From positions 1 through 53,593 of the IMG/VR virus record IMGVR_UViG_3300006802_015709: a stretch of 53,593 nt of DNA. One strand, given 5' to 3'. The position numbers and the translations under genes were made by a program. This stretch comes from a virus. Below, one piece after another: positions 24,485-32,678 of this stretch. Numbering within the stretch: the stretch's first letter is position 1; every line of letters starts with the position of its first letter. The notes below the pieces were generated by a model. The model saw nothing but the letters and a program-made list of their open reading frames with translations. It did not search any database and was not told the origin of the DNA.

Positions 24485-25191
24485 AAATGGGAGAAAATAA
24501 AAATACATCAATTGAATTAGTCAAGACCGGTTTTGCCAATGGTATTTCTACTCAACTAGCTGAAATTCAAGCAATACACGGACCTACAGTAGGTTTGACT
24601 GATTTGAATAAAGCTGATATTATTGATAAGGCAGAAAAAGCTTTTGGAGAATTTCTAGATGCATTAGGAGTAGATTGGCGCAATGATCCTAATTCAATGG
24701 GAACTCCTAGACGTGTTGCTAAAGCATATGTAAATGATCTATGGGCTGGCAGATATGAACCAGCACCATCAATTACAGCTTTTCCTAGTGATGGATATGA
24801 CGGAATGGTATTTGAAGGTGGCATTCCATTAACATCAATGTGCTCGCACCATCATCAGACCATACAAGGCCTAGTTCATGTAGCATATATTCCTGGCCAG
24901 GATAGTAAAGTAATTGGATTATCTAAGCTAAATCGATTGGTAGAACACTTTGGAAGACGAGGCGCTATCCAAGAGCAATTAACAGTTGCTATACATAATG
25001 CAGTAAGCACTATCATTAATGATAATAATGGTGTAGCTGTTATGGTTGAAGCTACTCACAATTGTGTACAATGTCGTGGTGTTAAGCATGGCGGAGCTAG
25101 TATGAAAACTAGTAAATTAACAGGTGCATTTAAAGATGATGCAGCAACGAGGAATGAATTTTATGAGTTCGTTAGAGGTTACCAAAAGTAA
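24481..25191 (+). CDS. folE: GTP cyclohydrolase I
   Basis: 236 residues. The zinc and active-site residues are visible: MCSHHHQTIQG (Cys-x-His-His), VIGLSKLNRLVEHFGRRGAI, QEQLTVAIHNAV, and THNCVQCRGVKHGG with the second zinc Cys. It converts GTP to dihydroneopterin triphosphate, the entry to 7-deazaguanine (and folate) synthesis. An N-terminal extension of about 45 residues precedes the domain. Translation is coupled to the GroES-like gene by overlap (ATGA). Confidence 0.9.
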   Translation: MKMGENKNTSIELVKTGFANGISTQLAEIQAIHGPTVGLTDLNKADIIDKAEKAFGEFLDALGVDWRNDPNSMGTPRRVAKAYVNDLWAGRYEPAPSITAFPSDGYDGMVFEGGIPLTSMCSHHHQTIQGLVHVAYIPGQDSKVIGLSKLNRLVEHFGRRGAIQEQLTVAIHNAVSTIINDNNGVAVMVEATHNCVQCRGVKHGGASMKTSKLTGAFKDDAATRNEFYEFVRGYQK

Positions 25192-25360
25192 AGAAGAGCA
25201 TAAAATAGAAATTGAGTATATCCGTACTAAACTACATCTAGCAGGACGTATTGGAATGGATGCTGAATTAGTATTCAATGCACTGCTATTAGCTAAATAC
25301 GGAGAATTTGAAACCCCATTTGAAGCATTTGTTTCATCAGTAGAAGACATATTAGAATGA
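25163..25360 (+). CDS. Small unknown protein, 65 residues
   Basis: The ATG at 25163 is chosen because GAGGA lies 9 nt upstream; a start at 25154 would sit against that site. The frame overlaps the end of folE. Helical, charged protein (KSKEEHKIEIEYIRTKLHLA, DAELVFNALLLAKYGEF). Its last bases overlap the phosphoribosyltransferase start. Not recognised. Confidence 0.55.
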   Translation: MSSLEVTKSKEEHKIEIEYIRTKLHLAGRIGMDAELVFNALLLAKYGEFETPFEAFVSSVEDILE

Positions 25361-25863
25361 ACATAGTAATACCTGAATACAAAATAGAACGACGTGTTAG
25401 AGCAATGGCACATACACTATCCGAAGAACACCGTAATAGTGGATCACCATATCCACCGGTGATGATTTGTGTATTAAATGGCGCTTTCATGTTCTTTACG
25501 GACCTAGTGAAAGATATGGGTATAGATATTGAGGTTGATTTTATCCGTCCAAAATCTTATATTGGTAAAGATAATTCAGGTGGAGTTACATTTACTAAAG
25601 ATATTGAGTTGTCACTTAAAGGTAAGCGAGTTTATATAGTTGAGGATATTGTGGATACCGGCCAGACAATGATGGAAATATTGAAGCGTGTAGATTCAGA
25701 AATGCCAGCTGAGATTAAAGTAGTAACGCTTGTTCATCGCGAAGGAAATAATGTTCCTGTAGATCATTATTGTCTTGAAGTGCAAGACCAATGGCTAGCT
25801 GGATTTGGCTTTGATGATAATGGTCTTAAACGTAATTATAGAAATTTATACGAAATTAATTAA
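25357..25863 (+). CDS. hpt: Hypoxanthine-guanine phosphoribosyltransferase
   Basis: 168 residues. PRPP-binding motif VEDIVDTGQT (95-104), the flexible-loop region DFIRPKSYIGKDNSGG, the N-terminal CVLNGAFMFFTDL, and the C-terminal purine-contact segment WLAGFGFDDNGLKRNY match the HGPRT family. It should convert hypoxanthine or guanine plus PRPP to the nucleotide. Lying among folE, queE and dpdA, it could recycle guanine freed when DpdA swaps bases; that link is an inference. Its stop overlaps the polymerase start. Confidence 0.88.
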   Translation: MNIVIPEYKIERRVRAMAHTLSEEHRNSGSPYPPVMICVLNGAFMFFTDLVKDMGIDIEVDFIRPKSYIGKDNSGGVTFTKDIELSLKGKRVYIVEDIVDTGQTMMEILKRVDSEMPAEIKVVTLVHREGNNVPVDHYCLEVQDQWLAGFGFDDNGLKRNYRNLYEIN

Positions 25864-28538
25864 TGTACCAATCGATATACTACCAACGTAAGACCGGTAC
25901 AATTCATCTTTGGGATGATATTGAAGGCTACAAGAAAATAAAATATAAACCATATGCATATCGAAAAGCTCCATATGGACCGTATGTAGCATTAGATGGT
26001 ACTCAATTGGATAAAGTTACTCCTACTAGAGAAGATACCGATTTATATGAATCAGATGTAAGACCAGAAGTAAGAGTATTAATTGACCGATATACGGATT
26101 CAGATGAGTCTAGTGTCGGTCATCGTATTATGACTTTCGATATCGAGGTTGATATTGAAGGTGGTTATCCGGATATGGAGACGGCTGACAAGGCTGTTAC
26201 TTCTATAGCATATTATGATCATCAGATGGATATGCGTTATGTATTCATCTTAGATAAATTTCGAAAAGTAGAATCGCGCGAAGAATCTGGTTTTGAATTG
26301 TTATCTTGTCAGACTGAGGAAGAACTCCTAACTAAATTCTTATACAAATATCATGCAACTAAACCAACTATATTAACTGGTTGGAATATTGATGGGTTTG
26401 ATATTCCATATCTATATCGTAGATTAGCTCTAGTGTTAGGCAATACAATGGCTAATACGCTATCACCTATTAAAGAAGTAGTGTATGACGCTCATAATGA
26501 TTCTTATAATATTGCCGGTGTATCATCTTTGGATTACATGGCATTATATAAGAACTTTACATATTCAGAAGAGTCATCATATGCATTAGAAGCAATATCA
26601 CAAAAAGAATTAGGTAAAGGTAAGATTGAATATGATGGTGATTTGAATACCTTATTCACTACGGATATTCAAAAGTATATTGAGTATAACATGACTGACG
26701 TTGATTTGGTTGTTGAACTAGATCAGAAAATGAAGCTGATAGACCTTGCTATTAGCATTTGTCATAAAGGACATGTTCCATATGAAGATGTATATTATTC
26801 TACTAGATATCTAGATGGCGCGGCTTTAACTTATCTCAAGCGTAATAATATTGTAGCACCATCCAGAAAGCGAAGAGCTAAAATTCAAACAAAAGATTAC
26901 ATAGCTGGTTCGACTGAATTACATGTTAATACAATTCCAAAAGATACTCCACCATCAGGTCAAGTAAAAATACATACATCTAAAAGTGGTAGTGAGAAAG
27001 CAGAATATATTGATATAGATTTCAAGCGCAATGTGTTCATACTTAAAAAAGGTATCAATAAGCCTCTTAAGAGTGGATATGACGTTGCAATAGATTTGTT
27101 AGGGGCATTTGTTAAGTCACCTACTCCAGGTTTGTATAAGTGGGTATATGACCTGGATTTAACATCGCTATATCCATCTATTATCATGACATGCAATATC
27201 TCACCTGAAACTAAGATAGGTAAGATAGTTGGGTTTGATGGACATAAGTTTGTGCGTAATGAAGAGATGCATATGACTTTAATGCCTGGTAAGCATGGAT
27301 TTACTACTGCTACTCTTAAAGAATGGTTAACGGATAACAATTATAGTATTGCAGCAAATGGAGTTGTATACAATACAGATTCACCAGGCCTGATACCTGT
27401 TATTCTAGACAAATGGTTTAATGAACGTGTAGAATATAAAAACCTAAGAAAGAAGTATGAAAAAGAAGGTGATCCTGGAAAAGCTGAATATTACGATAGG
27501 CTACAGCTAGTTACTAAAATTATGCTTAACTCTTTCTATGGTGCATTAGGTAACGCTGGATTTAGATTCTATGATCCAGATAATACCATTGGTGTTACCA
27601 GTACTGGCCAGCAATTGATCAAGTTTACTGCTGATATTGGTAATAAGTATTATATAAATCAGTTAGGTAAAGAAAAAGATTATTGCATATATACAGATAC
27701 AGATTCAACTTTCTTTTCATCACTTCCTATTATTGAACACCGATATCCAGAGTTTGATATTAAAGATGAAGGCTGGATGGCTGAGAAGACTATTGAGGTT
27801 GCAGATGAAGTACAAGCGTTTATTAACAAGGCATATGATATTTATGCCAAGCGATTTCATAATGTAGATTCGCATCGATTTGATATCAAGCAGGAGAATG
27901 TTGCAAAAGCTGGTCTCTGGATTGCTAAGAAACGTTATGCTCAATGGATTATCAATGTAGAAGGTCATGCTGTATCAAAACTAGATGTGAAAGGATTGGA
28001 TGTTGTTCGATCATCATTTCCTCCGGCATTTAGAAGATTCATGGCTGAAGTGTTAGAAGATATGCTTAAGCTAACGGATAAAGAAGACGTTGATAAGAAA
28101 ATATTAGATTTCAAAGAGCATATTAAAACATTGCCATTGATTCAGGTAATGTTTCCTATAGGTGTAAAAGAGCTTAAGAAATGGGAGACTGGCCAGCTAT
28201 TTGGAAAGAGGCTTAATCGTACTCCTGTACATGTAAAGGCTGCTTTGAGTTATAATGACTTTTTGAAGTATCACAATAATACAGCTATACAACCTATTAT
28301 GGATGGTCAGAAGATCAAATGGACGTATCTTAAATCAAATTCATTTGGTATCAATGAATTAGCAATTAAAGGTTTTGAAGATTTGCCTGAAGCGGTAAAA
28401 CTAATAGAATCGCATATCGATTATGAAAAAATATTTAATAGAGCATTTGAAAATAAACTGAATGACTTCTATGATGCTTGTGGTTGGGGTACTATACCTC
28501 AAAATGCAGCATTAAATCAATTCTTTTCTTTTGGCTAA
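25863..28538 (+). CDS. 43: Family B DNA polymerase (gp43)
   Basis: 891 residues. The 3'-5' exonuclease Exo I motif is FDIE (92-95), with GWNIDGFDIPYLYRR as Exo II. The polymerase motifs are DLDLTSLYPSI (motif A, about 430), KIMLNSFYGALGN (motif B, about 552) and YTDTDST (motif C, about 610). Length and order match T4 gp43. This is the replicative polymerase; its C-terminal tip (about 885-891, FFSFG) fits a clamp-binding peptide for gp45. It is complete, with no intein or intron. Confidence 0.95.
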   Translation: MYQSIYYQRKTGTIHLWDDIEGYKKIKYKPYAYRKAPYGPYVALDGTQLDKVTPTREDTDLYESDVRPEVRVLIDRYTDSDESSVGHRIMTFDIEVDIEGGYPDMETADKAVTSIAYYDHQMDMRYVFILDKFRKVESREESGFELLSCQTEEELLTKFLYKYHATKPTILTGWNIDGFDIPYLYRRLALVLGNTMANTLSPIKEVVYDAHNDSYNIAGVSSLDYMALYKNFTYSEESSYALEAISQKELGKGKIEYDGDLNTLFTTDIQKYIEYNMTDVDLVVELDQKMKLIDLAISICHKGHVPYEDVYYSTRYLDGAALTYLKRNNIVAPSRKRRAKIQTKDYIAGSTELHVNTIPKDTPPSGQVKIHTSKSGSEKAEYIDIDFKRNVFILKKGINKPLKSGYDVAIDLLGAFVKSPTPGLYKWVYDLDLTSLYPSIIMTCNISPETKIGKIVGFDGHKFVRNEEMHMTLMPGKHGFTTATLKEWLTDNNYSIAANGVVYNTDSPGLIPVILDKWFNERVEYKNLRKKYEKEGDPGKAEYYDRLQLVTKIMLNSFYGALGNAGFRFYDPDNTIGVTSTGQQLIKFTADIGNKYYINQLGKEKDYCIYTDTDSTFFSSLPIIEHRYPEFDIKDEGWMAEKTIEVADEVQAFINKAYDIYAKRFHNVDSHRFDIKQENVAKAGLWIAKKRYAQWIINVEGHAVSKLDVKGLDVVRSSFPPAFRRFMAEVLEDMLKLTDKEDVDKKILDFKEHIKTLPLIQVMFPIGVKELKKWETGQLFGKRLNRTPVHVKAALSYNDFLKYHNNTAIQPIMDGQKIKWTYLKSNSFGINELAIKGFEDLPEAVKLIESHIDYEKIFNRAFENKLNDFYDACGWGTIPQNAALNQFFSFG

Positions 28539-28559
28539 TTGAAATTAATTTCTTATATT
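28539..28559 (+). promoter_or_regulatory. Class B motif TTG-N12-TATATT after gene 43
   Basis: TTG, 12 bases (AAATTAATTTCT), TATATT; the site closest to the consensus. It begins right after the polymerase stop and lies 55 nt before the next ATG, with AAAAAGGAGAAA as ribosome-binding site. Confidence 0.55.
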
Positions 28560-28574
28560 ACTAACAAATTAATG

Positions 28575-28945
28575 GATGGTAGCCGTTCTTTGATGTTATA
28601 AAAAAGGAGAAAATATGGAAACATTATCATTTATAGTAGGTGCAGGTATGGTTGTGGGTATTCTTGCAGTTGTATTTGCGGTTAGATTTTATAAAGAGTT
28701 TCAAACATTAAAAGAACAATACCAAAATCATTTAGTGGATTATAATGACACTAGACGAAATATGTGGGAACAAATGGATAGAAATGCACGTGATGTTAGT
28801 AGCAGTATTGATGGCGTATATAACACTTTCCATCCTCAATTCGATGAAGTTTATAGACAAATGGATTCCCGCTTCGATAAATTCGAAAACAAAATCAGTA
28901 AAAAACAAGTATTAAACGACTAAAAAACTGATAAGAACGGCTATC
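28575..28945 (+). repeat. Inverted repeat flanking the 102-residue gene
   Basis: GGTAGCCGTTCTT (28578-28590) and AAGAACGGCTATC (28933-28945) are reverse complements with one mismatch, about 340 nt apart, one arm before and one after the gene at 28615-28923. Both lie in non-coding gaps. They could pair in the mRNA or be paired protein sites. Confidence 0.5.
28615..28923 (+). CDS. Single-pass membrane protein with coiled coil
   Basis: 102 residues. Residues 4-25 (LSFIVGAGMVVGILAVVFAV) are one membrane helix; the rest is a charged coiled coil (RFYKEFQTLKEQYQNHL, then WEQMDRNARDVSSSIDGVY) facing the cytoplasm by the positive-inside rule. A strong AAAAAGGAG site precedes the ATG. Function unknown; the gene is framed by an inverted repeat. 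Confidence 0.6.
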   Translation: METLSFIVGAGMVVGILAVVFAVRFYKEFQTLKEQYQNHLVDYNDTRRNMWEQMDRNARDVSSSIDGVYNTFHPQFDEVYRQMDSRFDKFENKISKKQVLND

Positions 28946-28970
28946 AATCTATTAATAAAAAAGTTACAAT

Positions 28971-29393
28971 ATGAAAGGAAAAAGCAATTGGTATGGAAGA
29001 GAATGCGAAGGTCGATATTCAGATATTGATACGGTATTCGTAAGGATAGATATTCCAGATAATTTTAAAGATTATCCTCATATCTATTTCACAATTGAAT
29101 ATATTAGAGAAGCAGTTAAGCGCAATTCATGGGATTCGATTTTAGCGATTCTTGAAACTCGTCAGATAGTTACTATTGAAGCAGATGCTGGTACTATTGA
29201 ACAAATTCCATTAGGAGTATTCAATCGAGTGCATATTATCTATAGAATTGTTGATCCACTAGCAATTCATCATCTCAAGAAAACAGATACAATTTCAATT
29301 GATACTGGCAGATATGCATCTATCCAATCTATGAAAGGTTGCATGCAGCATATCACTCCAGATGATTACAAATATGATAGGAATGAACAATGA
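28971..29393 (+). CDS. Unknown protein, 140 residues
   Basis: Not recognised. Mixed alpha/beta sequence with a basic start (MKGKSNWYGRECEGRYSDID), a strand ATVFVRID-like region (DTVFVRIDIPDNF), and a C-terminal GCMQHITPDDYKYDRNEQ. It overlaps the following zinc-ribbon gene by 4 nt (ATGA). Confidence 0.55.
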   Translation: MKGKSNWYGRECEGRYSDIDTVFVRIDIPDNFKDYPHIYFTIEYIREAVKRNSWDSILAILETRQIVTIEADAGTIEQIPLGVFNRVHIIYRIVDPLAIHHLKKTDTISIDTGRYASIQSMKGCMQHITPDDYKYDRNEQ

Positions 29394-29560
29394 CGTATAG
29401 TTACAAGTGTCAAGGTAAATGTGGAGAGATAAAAGATCATCAACATGGTATGAATGAATCTCCTGTTTATAAATGTTGTGGAAAAGAAATGAAACGATAT
29501 TATGGTACGCCGCCATTAGGAATACATGGAGCTAACTCTGGTACTAGATCAGGAACATAA
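29390..29560 (+). CDS. Small FmdB-like zinc-ribbon protein
   Basis: 56 residues. It reads MTYSYKCQGKCGEI, then PVYKCCGKEMKRYYGTPPLG, with two cysteine pairs (C-x3-C and CC) separated by about 18 residues, as in FmdB-type zinc ribbons (YEYxCxxCG...CxxCG). A zinc-binding regulatory or structural role is likely. The ATG overlaps the previous stop, and the coding frame is intact to TAA. Confidence 0.6.
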   Translation: MTYSYKCQGKCGEIKDHQHGMNESPVYKCCGKEMKRYYGTPPLGIHGANSGTRSGT

Positions 29561-29573
29561 ATTAAACAGTAAT

Positions 29574-30224
29574 ATGAGTAGAAAGAAAAAAGTATGGTAT
29601 TTAGGACTTGAACCTCTTAAAGCAAGGTATACAGGTCAGTTGACAGAAGATTGGATGCCAGCAGCATTTGATCAATTTAAAAGTGATGTAGATTTTATAT
29701 CAGTCCCAGGTGATTATGACCCTGATCAGGAAATCAAAGTTGGCGCTGTATTAGATGCAGTTGGCCGTGGAGTATTTGCAATGAGCCAGGTAACTCGATT
29801 GCTTGACGCTATTCGATTCAATGATTTTCAGGATGGTGATATTGTATACATTCAAGATATGTGGCATCCAGGAGTTGAAGCATTGTTTTATGCTTGGGAC
29901 TTGTATGGATATAAAGATGTAAAAGTATATACAAGATGTTGGGCACAATCAGTTGATGAATATGATTTCACGTTTCCGATGAGAGAATGGATGCGTTATT
30001 ATGAATTAGGATTTGATAAATATCTAACTGGTATTTTCGTAGCAAGTACAATTCATAGAGATCAATTGAGAGAAGCAGGATTTACAGCACCTATTCATGT
30101 ATTAGGATTGCCAGTTCATTCTGAATCAGTTCGTAATACCGCTGGTAATACTAAAAAACAATTCAAAGACAATGTAGTAGTTATACTTCAAGATTTGATA
30201 AAGAAAAGAATCCATTCTTTATGA
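29574..30224 (+). CDS. Glycosyltransferase (GT-B), N-terminal part, broken by frameshift
   Basis: 216 residues from the ATG at 29574 (an in-frame ATG at 29526 with AGGA upstream is an alternative). The N-terminal Rossmann half of a phage GT-B enzyme is seen: VWYLGLEPLKARYTGQL, DIVYIQDMWHPGVEALFYAW and IFVASTIHRDQLREAGF. At about 30182 the frame leaves the conserved sequence and ends QDLIKKRIHSL; the -1 frame at that point reads TSRFDKEKNPFFMMEVAK, the normal start of the second GT-B half. One missing base near 30182 would explain it. Either a real mutation or a sequence error. Confidence 0.7.
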   Translation: MSRKKKVWYLGLEPLKARYTGQLTEDWMPAAFDQFKSDVDFISVPGDYDPDQEIKVGAVLDAVGRGVFAMSQVTRLLDAIRFNDFQDGDIVYIQDMWHPGVEALFYAWDLYGYKDVKVYTRCWAQSVDEYDFTFPMREWMRYYELGFDKYLTGIFVASTIHRDQLREAGFTAPIHVLGLPVHSESVRNTAGNTKKQFKDNVVVILQDLIKKRIHSL

Positions 30225-30754
30225 TGGAGGTTGCTAAGCAGTTTCTAGAACAGAATCCTAATTGGGAATGGCATATAACTACATCAGGTAAGGAAATTCG
30301 AAGCATGATGCCTGGAACGGTAGAAGCATTACGAGAACTATCGACGGTAGAACCTAGATTTAAAATCTGTGAAGGTATTAGTAAGCAAGAGTATTATACT
30401 AAACTCAAGACATCTGAAATTCAATTCAATACTGCATTGCAAGATTATGTAGCATTTACAGCAGTTGAGGGTGATGTATTTGAAGCTGATTTGGTTTATC
30501 CTGATTTCAGATCTTTCAAAGAAACAGTAGATGCTAGCAGAAGATATGTTCCTTTCAAAGTCGATAGTGCTTTAGAGGTATTGAATAATGCTATCAAAAC
30601 AAAAAGACCAAATCATGGAATTGCAGAAGCATGTGATATTGGTATATTAACAGAGGCAATGATCGTTTCCAATGGAATTGATTATGAATTAAATGTTTGG
30701 CATGAAAAAGAGTTATGCCGACATCTATTAACAAGAAAAGGTATTAATGTATGA
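30221..30754 (+). CDS. Glycosyltransferase (GT-B), C-terminal part, same broken gene
   Basis: 177 residues from ATG 30221, but the same frame is open from 30155 and its conserved part begins upstream (TSRFDKEKNPFF at 30185-30220), so the ATG is not the natural start. It carries the C-terminal GT-B half (FLEQNPNWEWHITTSG, ISKQEYYTKLKTSEIQFNTA, and EGDVFEADLVYPDF in the usual acceptor/nucleotide-binding place). Ends ATGA onto dpdA. Read with the gene at 29574 it is one enzyme of about 390 residues. Confidence 0.7.
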   Translation: MMEVAKQFLEQNPNWEWHITTSGKEIRSMMPGTVEALRELSTVEPRFKICEGISKQEYYTKLKTSEIQFNTALQDYVAFTAVEGDVFEADLVYPDFRSFKETVDASRRYVPFKVDSALEVLNNAIKTKRPNHGIAEACDIGILTEAMIVSNGIDYELNVWHEKELCRHLLTRKGINV

Positions 30755-31938
30755 GTAAAGAATTAATATACTATCCTTCATTATCAGCAGGAGGTAGTGC
30801 AGATGCTCTGAAAAAGAATAAGGAGGTTAAGCCTGGTTTAACTGCTAGATTCTATGACAAGTCATTTCCAGAGCGATGGCGGCATCCATATTTCCTAATT
30901 ACCGCCGGGCATCATTACAAGGATATGGAAGCCAGGCAGAAGTATGGCTGTGGTGATGATGTTCAGGTTATAGGAGATTCCGGGGGATTCCAATTGGTAA
31001 CAGGAGCTATCAAATGGTCACCAGAAATCAAAGAGAAGATCTTCCATTGGTTAGAAGCTAATTCAGATATTGCTGTTAATTTGGATATACCGCCTCGTAT
31101 TAAGTATGAAGGTAAGTTCCGTGAATGCCTGGATATCTCATATGAAAATTTCAAATATTTTGCAGAGAATCAATCAGGTAAGACTCAATTCTTAAATGTT
31201 ATTCAAGGTAACAATATTGCAGAATATGAGACCTGGTATAATCGAGTTAAGGATTTTGATTTCAATGGTTGGTGTATTGGTGGTGCTCAGAAACGTCTAT
31301 CGATGTTCTTTAGTGGACTAGCACCTTTACTTAAGCATCGAGAATTTGAAAATCCGCGTAACAAGTATGTACATGTATTAGGTATTTCCAAAATCTCAGA
31401 TTTCTTCCTACTTGCTTATTTTCAAAAGATGATAAATAAGTATTATGGTGGCAGGATTCAAATATCAACAGATTCATCCTCTCCAGGATTATATCCAGTA
31501 TACGGTACATATTTGCATTCTCCTCAATTAAGTAAGATGACGTTTACCGATCTGTATTTTCCAAAAGGAGAAAATCTACCCTATGAGCCAGGCACGCTAG
31601 TACCTAATCCATATGGACATCCGGTTGGTGAAGGCTTTACTTTTGATGAAGTTGCTAAATATGATGCAAATGTATATAACAAGATGACGCTTAATAATCT
31701 ATTTGTATATACAGAAACAGTTCGTCAGATTAAAGAGCTAGTAAACGCTCATGATGAGTTATTAGAAAAAGTAGTACCGCGTGATTTTTATCTTGTATTG
31801 AAGAGTATGGAAGAAATGTTCCAATCAGAAGATCCATATATGGTATATGAGAAGCATGTGAATCTATATAACAAGTTCGGTGGCCAGACTTTAACAATGG
31901 CTAACAATGAAACATTCAACAAATTCTTTGAAGTTTAA
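30751..31938 (+). CDS. dpdA: DpdA-like 7-deazaguanine DNA transglycosylase
   Basis: 395 residues of the tRNA-guanine transglycosylase superfamily. The base-binding motif GDSGGFQ has Asp76; GWCIGGAQKR matches the GGL-type strand; and the nucleophile Asp is probably Asp241 in QISTDSSSPG. The TGT zinc motif (CxCxxC) is not seen. Given the queD, queE and folE genes, it most likely exchanges guanine in phage DNA for a 7-deazaguanine, protecting the genome from restriction. A tRNA-acting enzyme is the alternative, but the DpdA-type sequence is favoured. Starts by overlap (ATGA) with the glycosyltransferase. Confidence 0.8.
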   Translation: MSKELIYYPSLSAGGSADALKKNKEVKPGLTARFYDKSFPERWRHPYFLITAGHHYKDMEARQKYGCGDDVQVIGDSGGFQLVTGAIKWSPEIKEKIFHWLEANSDIAVNLDIPPRIKYEGKFRECLDISYENFKYFAENQSGKTQFLNVIQGNNIAEYETWYNRVKDFDFNGWCIGGAQKRLSMFFSGLAPLLKHREFENPRNKYVHVLGISKISDFFLLAYFQKMINKYYGGRIQISTDSSSPGLYPVYGTYLHSPQLSKMTFTDLYFPKGENLPYEPGTLVPNPYGHPVGEGFTFDEVAKYDANVYNKMTLNNLFVYTETVRQIKELVNAHDELLEKVVPRDFYLVLKSMEEMFQSEDPYMVYEKHVNLYNKFGGQTLTMANNETFNKFFEV

Positions 31939-31955
31939 CATTAATTTATTATAAT
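31935..31955 (+). promoter_or_regulatory. Class B motif TTA-N12-TATAAT before gene 45
   Basis: TTA, 12 bases (ACATTAATTTAT), TATAAT, ending 6 nt before the ATG at 31962. It overlaps the last codons of dpdA. No ribosome-binding site is visible between motif and start. Confidence 0.5.
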
Positions 31956-31961
31956 AAGAGT

Positions 31962-32678
31962 ATGGAAAAGAAAAAACTAATATCGTTTATTGACAAGTAT
32001 CATCTTGCTGGTAATGCTAGTAGTGTCAAGCTAGTAGTTGCAGATAAAACATTATCATGTGATTTTATTACCGATGATCAGAATGTAGTAGGTAAAGTAA
32101 GTGCTACCGGATTTGATTTGCCAGATGGCGAATTAGGTGTATATGCAACTCCTCAACTAGTTAAAATGCTATCAGCATTGGATTCTGTTATTGATGCAGA
32201 TGTTAAGAAAGCTGATCAGACTGCATATAGCCTAGTGCTATCAGATTCTAGTACAGATGCAACTTTCATGTTAGCAGATCTAGCTGTTATCCGCGCAGTA
32301 CCATCAATGAAACAGGTACCAGACTTCACAGTGAAAATTAATCTGAATAAAGAGTTTACGGATAGATTTATCAAAGCTAAAAATGCAATTCCGGAATCTG
32401 TTAACTTTGCTGTTAATACTTCTAATAATGAGGCTCAGGTAATTGTTAACTATTCTAGTATGAAAACTAGTAGAATTGTGTTCAATGTAGATGCAACGAT
32501 AGATTCAGATGTATCAAATATTTGTTTCAATGCAAATCTATTCAAAGAGATTTTGACAGCTAATAAAGATGCTGAATCTGGTACATTGGAAGTATCAGGC
32601 GCTGGATTGGCTCGAGTTACTTTCAAAGGAACTGAATTTGAAAGCACGTATTACTTAGTACAAATGCAAGCATCCTAA
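31962..32678 (+). CDS. 45: DNA polymerase sliding clamp (gp45)
   Basis: 238 residues with the T4-type clamp pattern: LPDGELGVYATPQLVKMLSA, repeated beta-alpha-beta segments, NFAVNTSNNEAQVIVNYSS, and a C-terminal LARVTFKGTEFESTYYLVQM. It should form a trimeric ring that tethers gp43 and, in T4, activates late transcription. It starts a clamp-clamp-loader operon and overlaps dut by one base. Confidence 0.85.
   Translation: MEKKKLISFIDKYHLAGNASSVKLVVADKTLSCDFITDDQNVVGKVSATGFDLPDGELGVYATPQLVKMLSALDSVIDADVKKADQTAYSLVLSDSSTDATFMLADLAVIRAVPSMKQVPDFTVKINLNKEFTDRFIKAKNAIPESVNFAVNTSNNEAQVIVNYSSMKTSRIVFNVDATIDSDVSNICFNANLFKEILTANKDAESGTLEVSGAGLARVTFKGTEFESTYYLVQMQAS

Noticed and set aside
30150-30190. 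Programmed -1 frameshift in the glycosyltransferase
   Set aside because: The A6 run is not in a slippery X-XXY-YYZ frame, and shifting there would replace the conserved VVV-TSRFD junction with unrelated sequence; a base loss near 30182 fits better.
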